Source: DASQJL01 sp035689165
Lineage (GTDB): Bacteria; Eisenbacteria; RBG-16-71-46; SZUA-252
Direction of reading: 5' to 3'
NCBI GenBank assembly: GCA_035689165.1
Contig: DASSLZ010000092.1
Coordinates: forward strand, 1-7,411
DNA: 7,411 nt
The notes below the pieces were generated by a model that saw nothing but the letters and a program-made list of their open reading frames with translations, had not been told where the DNA came from and did no database searches. Below are positions 1 through 6,332 of the stretch, piece by piece. Numbering within the stretch: position 1 is the stretch's first letter; each line of letters starts with the position of its first letter. Position numbers and translations under genes: made by a program.

Positions 1-92
1 GCCGTGCCCGGGAGCGCGAGCAGCGTGGCCGCGAGGATCAGCGCGGCGGTCGCCAAGGCGAGGCTGCCGCGCCTGAAAAGAACGTTCCGCAT
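1..92 (-). CDS. Exported protein, N-terminal signal peptide only (partial, runs off window start)
   Basis: Only the first 30 complete codons are visible. They read as a classical Sec signal peptide: a short basic start (MRNVLFRRG), then a hydrophobic Ala/Leu-rich stretch (residues 9-27) ending in LALPGT, which suggests a cleavage site close to the window edge. The start is well supported: AAGGAGG lies 5 nt upstream of the ATG at 92-90. That binding site sits inside the last codons of the preceding DUF6496-like gene, whose TGA stop is one base away (TGAGATG), so the two are probably translated together. The mature protein is outside the window, so its function cannot be guessed. It is predicted to be periplasmic, outer-membrane or secreted. 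Confidence 0.7.
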   Translation of the reverse strand, partial: MRNVLFRRGSLALATAALILAATLLALPGT

Positions 93-93
93 C

Positions 94-534
94 TCATCCT
101 CCTTGCCGGGTGGCCCCGGCGGTGGCGCGCGTCCGGCCCGACCGCCGCCGCGCTGCGCTTCGTGCCTGGCTCGAGAGTGCCCGGTGCGAGGCGGCCCGAT
201 GCGGTTCCCGCTTCAGGGCGCGTCGTGTCGCTTGCGAGCGGCGCGGCGAGGGCGCCCGGGGCGTCCGCTCCCCCTGGCCCTCTTCGTACGCCCGCTCGGC
301 GCTCTGTCGCGTCCTCTCGCTGGCCTGCCCCTTTCGCGGAGGCTTCAAGGGCACGCCGGCGCGGCGCGCTTTCGAGAGGCCGATCGCGATCGCCTGCTCC
401 GTGGACCGTGCTCCGTGCTTTCCCTCGCGGATATGGTGCATCTCTTCCCGAACGAACTCGCCCGCCGCGGTGGAGGGCTTCTTGCCCTGCTTCAGATCGC
501 GCCGGGCTCTCTGGGTCGTTGCTTTCGATGGCAT
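94..534 (-). CDS. DUF6496-like small basic protein with Arg/Ala-rich tail
   Basis: This is a 146-aa, very basic protein of unknown function. Residues 15-62 carry the recognisable block: KQGKKPSTAAGEFVREEMHH, then IREGKHGARSTEQAIAIGLS, then KARRAGV. The QAIAIGLSKARRAG signature is what I associate with DUF6496-type proteins; I assign it by recollection, not by a search. Residues 63-146 are rich in Arg, Ala and Ser, include ALKREPHRAASHRALSSQAR (107-125), and are probably disordered, suggesting nucleic-acid binding or a histone-H1-like role (inference). The start is the ATG at 534-532, with GAGGAGG 7 nt upstream. The gene begins 12 bp after the DJ-1/PfpI stop and ends 1 bp before the next start, so it is the middle gene of a tight three-gene operon. 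Long overlapping ORFs in other frames here are shadows. Confidence 0.75.
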   Translation of the reverse strand: MPSKATTQRARRDLKQGKKPSTAAGEFVREEMHHIREGKHGARSTEQAIAIGLSKARRAGVPLKPPRKGQASERTRQSAERAYEEGQGERTPRAPSPRRSQATRRALKREPHRAASHRALSSQARSAARRRSGRTRATAGATRQGG

Positions 535-546
535 GGCGATTCCTCC

Positions 547-1101
547 TCAGCGCCTGTCGCGGGCCGCAACCGGCTCCCGCGTGGCGGGCGCGCGATCGAG
601 ATGGCGGATGATGGCGTCGGAGAAGGCTTCCAGATCGTCCGGCTTTCGCGAGGTGATCAGGTTGCCGTCCTCGACGACCGTCCGATCCACCCAGTTCGCC
701 CCGGCGTTCACGAGGTCGGTCTTGATCGAAGGCCACGAGGTCACCGTCCTGCCCCGCGCGATTCCGGCCTCGGCGAGCATCCAGGGGGCGTGGCAGACGG
801 CCGCGACCGGCTTCCCCGCGTCGAAGAACGCGCGGGTGAACGCGACCATGCGTGGGTCCATGCGGAGCTTGTCGGGCGAGTAGCCGCCCGGAATGACGAT
901 GGCATCGAACTCGTCGGCGGAAACGTCGCCGATGCCTCGGTCGGCCGTGACGACCTCCTTGTGCTGTTTCCCTTCGATCCGCTTTCCGGCTTCCGACCCG
1001 ATGACGGTAATCTCGTGGCCGGCCTCCTTAAGGCGGTCGAAGGGGACGCGGAACTCTGAGTCCTCGAACAGATCCGCGATGATCATTGCGATTTTACCCA
1101 T
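547..1101 (-). CDS. DJ-1/PfpI family protein (type 1 glutamine amidotransferase-like)
   Basis: A 184-aa single-domain cytoplasmic protein of the DJ-1/PfpI superfamily, the usual length for PfpI/YhbO/YraA-like members. It opens with KIAMIIADLFEDSEF (3-17), then FDAIVIPGG (64-72) and the nucleophile elbow AVCHAPW (101-107) with catalytic Cys103 and adjacent His104. It ends with the family signatures NAGANWVDRTVVEDGNLITS and RKPDDLEAF. Relatives are described as stress-protective proteins, and some have been reported as proteases, deglycases or glyoxalases; the activity here cannot be told from sequence. The start is the ATG at 1101, with AAGGAGG 6 nt upstream; the much longer in-frame upstream ORF is only open reading through antisense-of-frame pckG sequence. 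Odd point: the position that is Glu in PfpI (NEFED) is Leu11 here (DLFED). It lies 140 bp downstream of pckG and 12 bp before the DUF6496-like gene. Confidence 0.93.
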   Translation of the reverse strand: MGKIAMIIADLFEDSEFRVPFDRLKEAGHEITVIGSEAGKRIEGKQHKEVVTADRGIGDVSADEFDAIVIPGGYSPDKLRMDPRMVAFTRAFFDAGKPVAAVCHAPWMLAEAGIARGRTVTSWPSIKTDLVNAGANWVDRTVVEDGNLITSRKPDDLEAFSDAIIRHLDRAPATREPVAARDRR

Positions 1102-1189
1102 GGCTCCCTCCTTGGGGTGGGGTCCAGAGCCAAAAAGGTGCATCGCGCGTGCCGGGCGGCACCCGTGGGGAGAGCCGGACATGACGAAG

Positions 1190-1218
1190 AAGGCGCGCCG
1201 GACGCGCCGACGCGCCTT
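1190..1218 (-). terminator. Possible weak terminator hairpin after pckG
   Basis: A perfect 8-bp inverted repeat (AAGGCGCG / CGCGCCTT) with a 13-nt loop lies 24 nt past the pckG stop. Read on the minus strand, the stem is followed by CTTCTTCGTC, which has some T but no real U-tract. It may therefore be a weak intrinsic terminator or an RNA-stabilising hairpin between pckG and the DJ-1/PfpI gene. The loop can pair internally because it is GC-rich, so alternative folds exist. Confidence 0.35.
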
Positions 1219-1241
1219 ATGGCTGCGGGGATCTCGGTAGG

Positions 1242-3071
1242 CTAGGTGCGATCGGCGGTTCGAGCCCGCCCCTCGGGCGTGCCCATGGCCACCGACTCGG
1301 CCAGGAGCTCGCGCTGAAGCTCGAGCGCCTTTGGCATATAGGGATCCAGGGTCCGGAAGAACTCCCCCTGCGATCGCACTTCCTCGCTCCACTCCTCGGG
1401 GCGCACCGCGGTGGCCTCCATGAAGTCCTCGCTCGCGATCGAGAGCCCGGAGAGATCGAGGTCCCCCTCCCGCGGCACCCAGCCGACCGGGGTCTCGCGC
1501 CCGCCCACCGAGCCGAGCGCGCGATCCACGATCCACTTGAGCACGCGCATGTTCTCGCCGTACCCCGGCCAGACGAAGCGGCCCTCGGGATCCTTGCGGA
1601 ACCAGTTCACCATGAAGATCTTCGGCGGATAGGGAATGCGGGAGCGCATCTCCAGCCAATGGCAGAAATAGTCCCCCATGTTGTAGCCGCAGAAGGGGAG
1701 CATCGCCATCGGGTCGCGCCGCACGACGCCAACCTTGCCGGTGGCCGCCGCCGTGGTTTCCGACCCCATCGTCGCGCCCATGTAGACCCCGTGGATCCAG
1801 TTGAACGACTGGAGGACGAGCGGAATGGTGCTGGCCCGCCGCCCGCCGAAGATCAGCGCCGAGATCGGCACTCCCTCGGGATCGTTGATCCGCTTGGACA
1901 GGTACGGATTGTTCGTGGCGGGGGAGCAAAAGCGGCTGTTCGGATGCGCGGCCGGCTTGCCCGAGGCGGGATCGTACTTTTGTCCCAGCCAGTCGGTCAG
2001 TCCGTCCGGCGCCTTCTCGGTCATTCCCTCCCACCATACGTCCCCATCGTCCGTCATCGCGACGTTCGTGAAGATGGTGTCGCGCTCTACGATCCGCATG
2101 GCGGTGGGATTCGACTTGGCGCTGGTGCCGGGTGCCACCCCGAAGTAGCCGGCCTCGGGATTGATGGCCCAGAGCCGCCCGTCGTGGCCCACGCGCATCC
2201 AGGCGATATCGTCGCCCACGGTCCACACGCGCCACCCCTGGAAGCGCCGCGGCGGGATCAGCATCGCGAAGTTGGTCTTGCCGCAGGCGCTGGGGAAGGC
2301 GGCGGCCACGTACGTGGTCTGCCCCTCGGGGCTCTCGACGCCCAGGATCAGCATGTGCTCCGCGAGCCAGTTCTCGCGCCGCCCCAGGTAGGACCCCAGC
2401 CGCAGCGCCAGGCACTTCTTGCCGAGCAGCACGTTGCCGCCGTAGTTGCTGCCCACCGACCAGACCGTGTTGTCCTCGGGGAAGTGGCAGATGAAGCGCC
2501 GCTCCGGGTTGCTGTCCAGCATGGAGTGGACCCCGCGGCTGAAATCGTTGGAGTCGCCCAGGAGATCGAGCGCCTGCTTGCCCATGCGCGTCATGATCCG
2601 CATCGAGAGGGCGACGTAGACGCTGTCGGTGATCTCGACGCCGACTTTCGAGAAAGGGGAGCCCAGCGGGCCCATCACGTAGGGCACCACGTACATCGTG
2701 CGGCCGCGCATCGAGCCCTCGAACATCGTGGCCAGCTTGGCGTAGGCGTCGGGAGGAGCCATCCAGTTGTTGGTGGGGCCCGCTTCCTCCTTCGTCGGGG
2801 TGCAGATGAAAGTGAGGTGTTCGACGCGCGCGACGTCCTTGGGATCGGAGCGATGGAGGTAGCAGCCGGGGCGTTTCTTCTGGTTCAGGGGGATCAGGAT
2901 GCCCTGCGCCACGGCGCGGTCGAGCAGGCGGCGCTTCTCGGCCTCCGAGCCGTCGCACCATTCGATCGTGTCGGGCTGGCACCGGCGGGCGGTCTCCGCG
3001 ACCCACTCGAGGAGGTAGGTGTTCGTCGTCAGGGAGGTACCGGCCCCGGTTTGCTCCACGTCCGGATTCAT
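1242..3071 (-). CDS. pckG: Phosphoenolpyruvate carboxykinase (GTP)
   Basis: This enzyme converts oxaloacetate plus GTP to phosphoenolpyruvate, CO2 and GDP, the entry step of gluconeogenesis, in the cytosol. The 609-aa length matches GTP-type PEPCK (about 600 aa) and not the shorter ATP type. Diagnostic motifs in order: MRGRTMYVVP (121-130); SNYGGN (208-213) with metal-site Tyr210, then LLGKKC with Lys218/219; His239 in AEHM; the kinase-1a P-loop FPSACGKTN (259-267) with mobile-loop Cys263, Lys265 and Thr266; VGDDIAW (285-291) with metal-ligand Asp288; NPEAGYFGVAPGT (304-316); FGGRR (408-412); and guanine-pocket residues Trp490/Phe491, Phe499, Tyr504 and Asn507. All key active-site residues appear intact. 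The start is the ATG at 3071, with GCGAGGA about 8 nt upstream and a plausible promoter 52-57 nt upstream. It is divergent from the PH-domain gene. A 485-codon ORF on the opposite strand is a GC-bias shadow. Confidence 0.98.
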   Translation of the reverse strand: MNPDVEQTGAGTSLTTNTYLLEWVAETARRCQPDTIEWCDGSEAEKRRLLDRAVAQGILIPLNQKKRPGCYLHRSDPKDVARVEHLTFICTPTKEEAGPTNNWMAPPDAYAKLATMFEGSMRGRTMYVVPYVMGPLGSPFSKVGVEITDSVYVALSMRIMTRMGKQALDLLGDSNDFSRGVHSMLDSNPERRFICHFPEDNTVWSVGSNYGGNVLLGKKCLALRLGSYLGRRENWLAEHMLILGVESPEGQTTYVAAAFPSACGKTNFAMLIPPRRFQGWRVWTVGDDIAWMRVGHDGRLWAINPEAGYFGVAPGTSAKSNPTAMRIVERDTIFTNVAMTDDGDVWWEGMTEKAPDGLTDWLGQKYDPASGKPAAHPNSRFCSPATNNPYLSKRINDPEGVPISALIFGGRRASTIPLVLQSFNWIHGVYMGATMGSETTAAATGKVGVVRRDPMAMLPFCGYNMGDYFCHWLEMRSRIPYPPKIFMVNWFRKDPEGRFVWPGYGENMRVLKWIVDRALGSVGGRETPVGWVPREGDLDLSGLSIASEDFMEATAVRPEEWSEEVRSQGEFFRTLDPYMPKALELQRELLAESVAMGTPEGRARTADRT

Positions 3072-3079
3072 GGACTCAT

Positions 3080-3095
3080 CCTCGCTCGAGAGAGG
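3080..3095. promoter_or_regulatory. Imperfect palindrome overlapping pckG ribosome binding site
   Basis: The 16-bp sequence CCTCGCTCGAGAGAGG is an inverted repeat with one mismatched pair, centred on CTCGAG. It lies between the pckG -10 box and its start codon and includes the GCGAGG ribosome binding site on the minus strand. It could be a repressor operator just downstream of the transcription start, or a small RNA hairpin that hides the binding site. At this length and GC content it could also be chance. Confidence 0.25.
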
Positions 3096-3122
3096 AAAAG
3101 CGCGTCCAGCTTATAGCTACCC

Positions 3123-3128
3123 ATTATA
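3123..3128 (-). promoter_or_regulatory. -10 box of likely pckG promoter
   Basis: A perfect TATAAT on the minus strand lies 52-57 nt upstream of the pckG ATG in the 154-bp gap between the divergent genes, giving a leader of about 45 nt. The sequence 17 nt further upstream (CGCCCA) does not resemble TTGACA, so the promoter would be activator-assisted or use a degenerate -35. An AT-rich hexamer stands out in this GC-rich context. Confidence 0.45.
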
Positions 3129-3225
3129 GACCCAACTCTGCCCGATGGGCGCGGCTCCGCCCAGTCGCCAGGAGTCCCATTGTGGCCGCACCGGCCGCGG
3201 CGTTACCCTGCTCGCGGGAACCTCC

Positions 3226-3747
3226 ATGGGATACATCCAGAGAACGCTCATCGCCGGCGAGTCGGTGCTCTACCGGGCCCACCTCCACTGGGTGGTCCTG
3301 TTCGGACACGCCCTGACCGGCGCTCTGGGAATGCTCCTCGGCCTGGGGCTGGTCGCCGGCACGTTCATCACGACCGGGAACGACCTCGGCCCCCGCGGAG
3401 GCACGGCCGCCGCGATCGGCGGCGTGCTGCTCTTCGGTGCGGGCTTCGCCGTTCTGCTGATCGGCATTCTGAAGCGGGCGGCCACCGAGATCGCGGTGAC
3501 GAACAAGCGGGTGCTCATCAAGACCGGCTTCTTCGGCCGGAAGACGATCGAGATCTTCCTCTCCAAGATCGAGAGCGTGGTCGTGGACGAGACGTTTCTC
3601 GGAAAGACCCTGGGCTTCGGCACCGTGACGGTGCGCGGAACCGGGGGAACGCCCGAGCGGTTCGACCGGGTGGCCGATCCGCTCGAATTCCGCAGGCAGG
3701 TGCAGACCCAGATCGAGGGGAGTCCCACCCAGATTCGCACCGCCTGA
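3226..3747 (+). CDS. Bacterial PH-domain membrane protein (bPH2 / YdbS-like)
   Basis: A 173-aa inner-membrane protein. It opens with MGYIQRTLIAGESVLYRAHL, the typical N-terminus of small bacterial PH-domain proteins. Two transmembrane segments (about 22-47 and 59-82) form a hairpin, followed by a cytoplasmic PH-like domain (84-160) with the characteristic TEIAVTNKRVLIKTGFFGR, then EIFLSKIESVVVD and GTVTVRGTGG. The family's molecular role is poorly known; it is thought to involve membrane association or protein scaffolding. I chose the ATG at 3226, not the upstream ATG at 3145, because the family signature begins there; the binding site is weak (GCGGGAA, 6 nt upstream). The secreted-protein gene follows after 26 bp on the same strand, so the two are probably co-transcribed. 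Confidence 0.88.
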   Translation: MGYIQRTLIAGESVLYRAHLHWVVLFGHALTGALGMLLGLGLVAGTFITTGNDLGPRGGTAAAIGGVLLFGAGFAVLLIGILKRAATEIAVTNKRVLIKTGFFGRKTIEIFLSKIESVVVDETFLGKTLGFGTVTVRGTGGTPERFDRVADPLEFRRQVQTQIEGSPTQIRTA

Positions 3748-3773
3748 TCTCCGGCCGTTCCTACGGAGGTATC

Positions 3774-4472
3774 GTGAGATCGCTCGCTCCGCTCGTGATG
3801 ACGATCGCGCTCCTGACCGGCTTCGCCGCCGGGGCGGCGGCATCGCCTGCCGGATACGTCGTCGATTGGGCGTCGGTGCGGGACAAGCCCCCCGCGCCGC
3901 GGGAGGAGTCCCAGGGGCTCTACACCTGCTCCGTCCAGCGCGACGTACCCGATTCGGCCTCCCGCGTTCTCGCGATCGCCGAGTGCACCTATCCGCGCGG
4001 CGACCTCCTGGCCGCGCTGGCTTCGCAGAAGGGCTACGAGTTCGGCTCGGACACCGTGGGCGTGCCGGTGTGGTGGAGCAAAGGGAAGAACGAGCGCCGC
4101 GTCCCCTACGCCGCCACGCGGGCCGCTCTGGAGCACTATCTCAAGCTCACGCAGAAGTACCGTGATCGCGAGTATCGCGAGCCGGGGATGCAGCCGATCT
4201 TCACCAGCGCGCTGACCTATCGGGCTTCCGCCGCGCTCGAGGAAGACGTCACGGTCGGAGACTCCACCTACAGGGACGTGTGGGTCGCGCACATCCACCT
4301 GAGCTGGACGTACGACGACGGAACCTTCCTGCCGTTCGTCTCGTCGCACCGCACGGTCGTGCTCTCGCGGAAGGGGGAGGTCCTGGCGGTGGATGGGGAC
4401 GGGCAGGCCGTCGAGAACGTGGAGATGTCGAACAACCGGGCCGTGGGGCGCGAGCGGCGGCTGATGCGCTAG
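3774..4472 (+). CDS. Secreted protein of unknown function
   Basis: A 232-aa protein I do not recognise. The GTG start at 3774 is preceded by GGAGG with a 4-nt spacer, and it gives a clean Sec signal peptide (MRSLAPLVMTIALLTGFAAG, then AAAS) with a likely cleavage near residue 24. An internal ATG at 3798 would shorten the signal and has no binding site. The mature part has two cysteines (Cys52 in LYTCSV and Cys71 in AECTYP), which may form a disulphide. It also has an aromatic patch VPVWWSK (97-103), a basic/charged helix-like region (113-138) and a beta-rich C-terminal half (WVAHIHLSWTYDDGTFLPF; RTVVLSRKGEVLAVDGDG). It has no lipobox and no second TM segment, so it is probably periplasmic or extracellular. 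It is likely in an operon with the PH-domain protein and ends 19 bp short of the convergent VOC gene. Confidence 0.85.
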   Translation: MRSLAPLVMTIALLTGFAAGAAASPAGYVVDWASVRDKPPAPREESQGLYTCSVQRDVPDSASRVLAIAECTYPRGDLLAALASQKGYEFGSDTVGVPVWWSKGKNERRVPYAATRAALEHYLKLTQKYRDREYREPGMQPIFTSALTYRASAALEEDVTVGDSTYRDVWVAHIHLSWTYDDGTFLPFVSSHRTVVLSRKGEVLAVDGDGQAVENVEMSNNRAVGRERRLMR

Positions 4473-4491
4473 CCGCCGCCCGCCCCGTTCG

Positions 4492-4968
4492 TCACGCTTC
4501 GCGCGACGCCATCTGCTTCAGGAACTCGTCCTGCCCCCGCTTCATCTCTTCGGGGGTCACGTCCTTCACGTGCGTCGCCACGTTCCAGCGATGACCGAAG
4601 GGATCGATGACGTGGCCCATGCGGTCGCCCCAGAACATGTCCACCGGCGCCATGTCTCCCTTCGCGCCGGCCGTGACCGCGCGCTGGTAGGCGGCGTCGC
4701 AGTCTTCGAAGTAGAGATAGAAGGAGACCGGCGACCCGCCCTGCGTCTCCGCCGAGCGCGAGCCCATCACCTCGTCGTTCATCATGACGATCGAGTTTCC
4801 GATCTTGATCTCGGCGTGCATCACCTTTCCGTCCGGTCCGCGCATGATTCCGCGTTCCTCGGCGCCGAACGCGCGCTTGTAGAACTCGATCGCCTTCGCG
4901 GTGTCGCGCAGCGTGATCGACGGGGTGACGGTGGTGTAGCCTTCGGGAATCCGTTTGACGTTGGCCAT
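4492..4968 (-). CDS. VOC family protein, PhnB/glyoxalase-like
   Basis: A 158-aa cytoplasmic protein of the vicinal oxygen chelate superfamily, PhnB-like subgroup. It starts MANVKRIPEGYTTVTPSITL, then AIEFYKRAFGA (26-36), HAEIKIGNSIVMMND (51-65, with His51 and Glu53 at the usual metal-ligand region), YLYFEDCDAAYQRAVTAGA (84-102) and the typical ending WGDRMGHVIDPFGHRWNVAT (113-132) followed by KDVTPEEM. Members of this subgroup are often annotated as glyoxalase/bleomycin-resistance-like. Substrate and reaction are unknown, so no symbol is given. The start is the ATG at 4968 with GGAGG 10 nt upstream. A possible promoter lies in the 96-bp gap before the divergent HExxH gene. The longer upstream extension of this frame overlaps that gene and is a shadow. 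Confidence 0.92.
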   Translation of the reverse strand: MANVKRIPEGYTTVTPSITLRDTAKAIEFYKRAFGAEERGIMRGPDGKVMHAEIKIGNSIVMMNDEVMGSRSAETQGGSPVSFYLYFEDCDAAYQRAVTAGAKGDMAPVDMFWGDRMGHVIDPFGHRWNVATHVKDVTPEEMKRGQDEFLKQMASREA

Positions 4969-5030
4969 GGGAGTCGAGCCTCCGTAACGATGTGGGTCCG
5001 GCCGGGGCGATGCTTTGAAGCGAAGGGGAA

Positions 5031-5036
5031 AGTATA
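5031..5036 (-). promoter_or_regulatory. Possible -10 box for VOC gene
   Basis: TATACT on the minus strand lies 63-68 nt upstream of the VOC gene start, in the divergent 96-bp gap. A TTGCGG hexamer 19 nt further upstream could serve as a weak -35, but it would fall at the very start of the divergent gene. The spacing is longer than ideal, so this is tentative. Confidence 0.3.
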
Positions 5037-5064
5037 GGACACGCCGCTCGGGGAGCCGCAACGG

Positions 5065-5775
5065 GTGATTCGCGACTTCCTGCTGGGTCCGCCGGCGCGC
5101 GCGCTTCGAGGAGCCGTCCGGGACGGCATCCTCGAAGCCCCGGTCGAATACGGACTGTTTCTGCTCGGCTGGGCGCTCTGGCTGCTGGACGCCCTGATCC
5201 GGATTCCGGTCCTCGCGCGGGAGTGGAGCGCGGGCCCTCGGCCCCGCGTCGTACCCGTCCGCGTCGTCCCTCTCCAGCGTTCCCGTGCGGATCCGGACAC
5301 TGCCTCGGCACGGGCCCGAGCCGTTCTGACCCAGGCAGGCGCGCTCCTCGATCCGCATGGCGTCCGGCTGAACGTCCAGAGCGTGAATCCGGTACCGCTG
5401 CCCGATGACGTCCCGCCGCCGGAGTGCGGACTCCGGGCGCTCACGGGGCGCTTCTTCTCCTGGGCCTCGTCGCGGGCGGCGGGCGCGCCCTGCCTGACCG
5501 TCTACTTCGTGGAGGACCTGGGGCCGCTCGCGGGCTGCGCCGTGCCCGGCGCCGATTGGATCGTCGCGGAGCTCGGCACCGACGGGACCACGGTGGTGCA
5601 CGAACTGGGACACCTGGCGGATCTCTGGAGGCACCACCCCGACCCCGACAGCGTCATGACCGACCGGCCCGGGGGAACCCACGACCGGATCTCGCGGTGG
5701 CAGGCGGCCCTGATCCGCACCTCGCGCTTCGCCCTTCCGGTCAGCCCCCGTCGGCCGAAGCGAGGCGGATCGTGA
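5065..5775 (+). CDS. Membrane-anchored HExxH protein, putative zinc metalloprotease (matrixin-like tail)
   Basis: A 236-aa protein with one strong transmembrane segment (about 29-50, YGLFLLGWALWLLDALIRIP) and a C-terminal domain. The key feature is HELGH (His179, Glu180, His183), a zinc-protease motif. It is followed by LADLWRHHPDPDSVM: His190 and Met198 are spaced exactly 8 residues apart, as the third His and Met-turn are in matrixins (HSSDPNSVM), and the end WQAALIRTSRF resembles the helix after the Met-turn. However, the His183-His190 gap is 7, not the metzincin 6, and the conserved Gly is Asp186. It may thus be a divergent metzincin or an inactive relative. There are three cysteines (121, 143, 158). 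The GTG start has GGGGAG 9 nt upstream. It is divergent from the VOC gene, and its 3' end overlaps the LEA lipoprotein gene by 35 bp. The substrate is unknown. Confidence 0.8.
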   Translation: MIRDFLLGPPARALRGAVRDGILEAPVEYGLFLLGWALWLLDALIRIPVLAREWSAGPRPRVVPVRVVPLQRSRADPDTASARARAVLTQAGALLDPHGVRLNVQSVNPVPLPDDVPPPECGLRALTGRFFSWASSRAAGAPCLTVYFVEDLGPLAGCAVPGADWIVAELGTDGTTVVHELGHLADLWRHHPDPDSVMTDRPGGTHDRISRWQAALIRTSRFALPVSPRRPKRGGS

Positions 5776-6319
5776 TGGGCGTGGGGTAGTCCATCGGGCC
5801 GATCGGCGTGTCGATGCGCGGCGTGAGCTGGACCTCGACGTCGTGCCGGCCGCCGGCCTGGCCGGCGAGGGCGGCGGCGGTCTCGAACAGCGTCCGCGCG
5901 TCGCCGCTGAAGAAGCGGTAGAGGTTGAATTCGATCGCGATCGGAACGTCCACCGGCTGGCCCGGGGGAAAGCGCAGCGGCTGGTCCAGACGGCCGCTCA
6001 GGACCTCGCGGTCGTCCACGCGGTAAGACCAGGCGAGCGCGATCATCCGCGCCGCGACCTGGTTCGACTGGGGATTGCGCCCTTCCAGGTGGAGGGTGAA
6101 GCCGAAGGGGACGTCCTTGGAGGCAACCCCGAGACCGAGGCGCGCGACCTGCGCCGCGGTCAGGCTGCGATAGGTGGGAAGCGGGTCGAGCCGGATCCGG
6201 GCCACCTCGGCGTCCGAGACCCGGTCCAGGCGAAATTCCACCCGGCGCAGCGCGGCCGCTTCACGCAGCGTCGCGCATCCGACCATCAGGCTCAGGACGC
6301 CCAGGATGAGATACCGGAT
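5741..6319 (-). CDS. LEA type-2 family lipoprotein, probable ATC start
   Basis: A protein of about 192 aa, predicted to be a periplasmic lipoprotein with one LEA type-2 (WHy-like) beta-sandwich domain. The features are FTLHLEGRNPQSNQ (74-87, the NPN-like turn), AWSYRVDDREVLSGRLDQPL, FPPGQPVDVPIAIEFNLY and a C-terminal strand set ending PTPITIRL. Such domains are linked to desiccation or stress protection in plants and are common, with unknown roles, in bacterial envelopes. The first ATG in frame (6286) would begin MVGCATL with no binding site in front. The codons just before it encode a hydrophobic leader (xRYLILGVLSLMVGC) with a lipobox-like MVGC, and GGGAGGT lies 4 nt ahead of an ATC codon at 6319-6317. 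I therefore place the start at ATC; no ATG, GTG or TTG is available in frame before an upstream stop. It follows the 111-aa membrane protein gene by 13 bp, so the two probably share an operon. Confidence 0.78.
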   Translation of the reverse strand: MRYLILGVLSLMVGCATLREAAALRRVEFRLDRVSDAEVARIRLDPLPTYRSLTAAQVARLGLGVASKDVPFGFTLHLEGRNPQSNQVAARMIALAWSYRVDDREVLSGRLDQPLRFPPGQPVDVPIAIEFNLYRFFSGDARTLFETAAALAGQAGGRHDVEVQLTPRIDTPIGPMDYPTPITIRLASADGG

Positions 6320-6329
6320 CCGACCTCCC
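6317..6329 (-). promoter_or_regulatory. Ribosome binding site with ATC initiation codon (LEA lipoprotein)
   Basis: On the minus strand the sequence reads GGGAGGT-CGG-ATC. The GGAGG-to-start spacing of 4 nt equals that of the GTG-started secreted protein at 3774, so the geometry is used elsewhere in this window. This site decides the start of the LEA lipoprotein. A sequencing or assembly error of ATG to ATC would give the same picture. Confidence 0.5.
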
Positions 6330-6332
6330 GCG

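Noticed and set aside
1102..3006. Long minus-strand extension upstream of the DJ-1/PfpI gene in the same frame
   Set aside because: It runs through pckG in another frame with no domain features; the DJ-1/PfpI start at 1101 has its own strong binding site.
1659..3116. 485-codon ORF on the plus strand opposite pckG
   Set aside because: It is antisense to a certain pckG, low-complexity in translation (His/Arg/Gly/Ala-rich), and explained by high third-position GC.
3270..4349. 359-codon minus-strand ORF opposite the PH-domain and secreted protein genes
   Set aside because: Composition is Arg/Pro/Gly-rich with no recognisable motif, and it lies opposite two genes with clear signal or membrane features.
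4473..4491. Bidirectional terminator between the convergent secreted-protein and VOC genes
   Set aside because: The gap is only 19 bp and contains no inverted repeat with a T-run.
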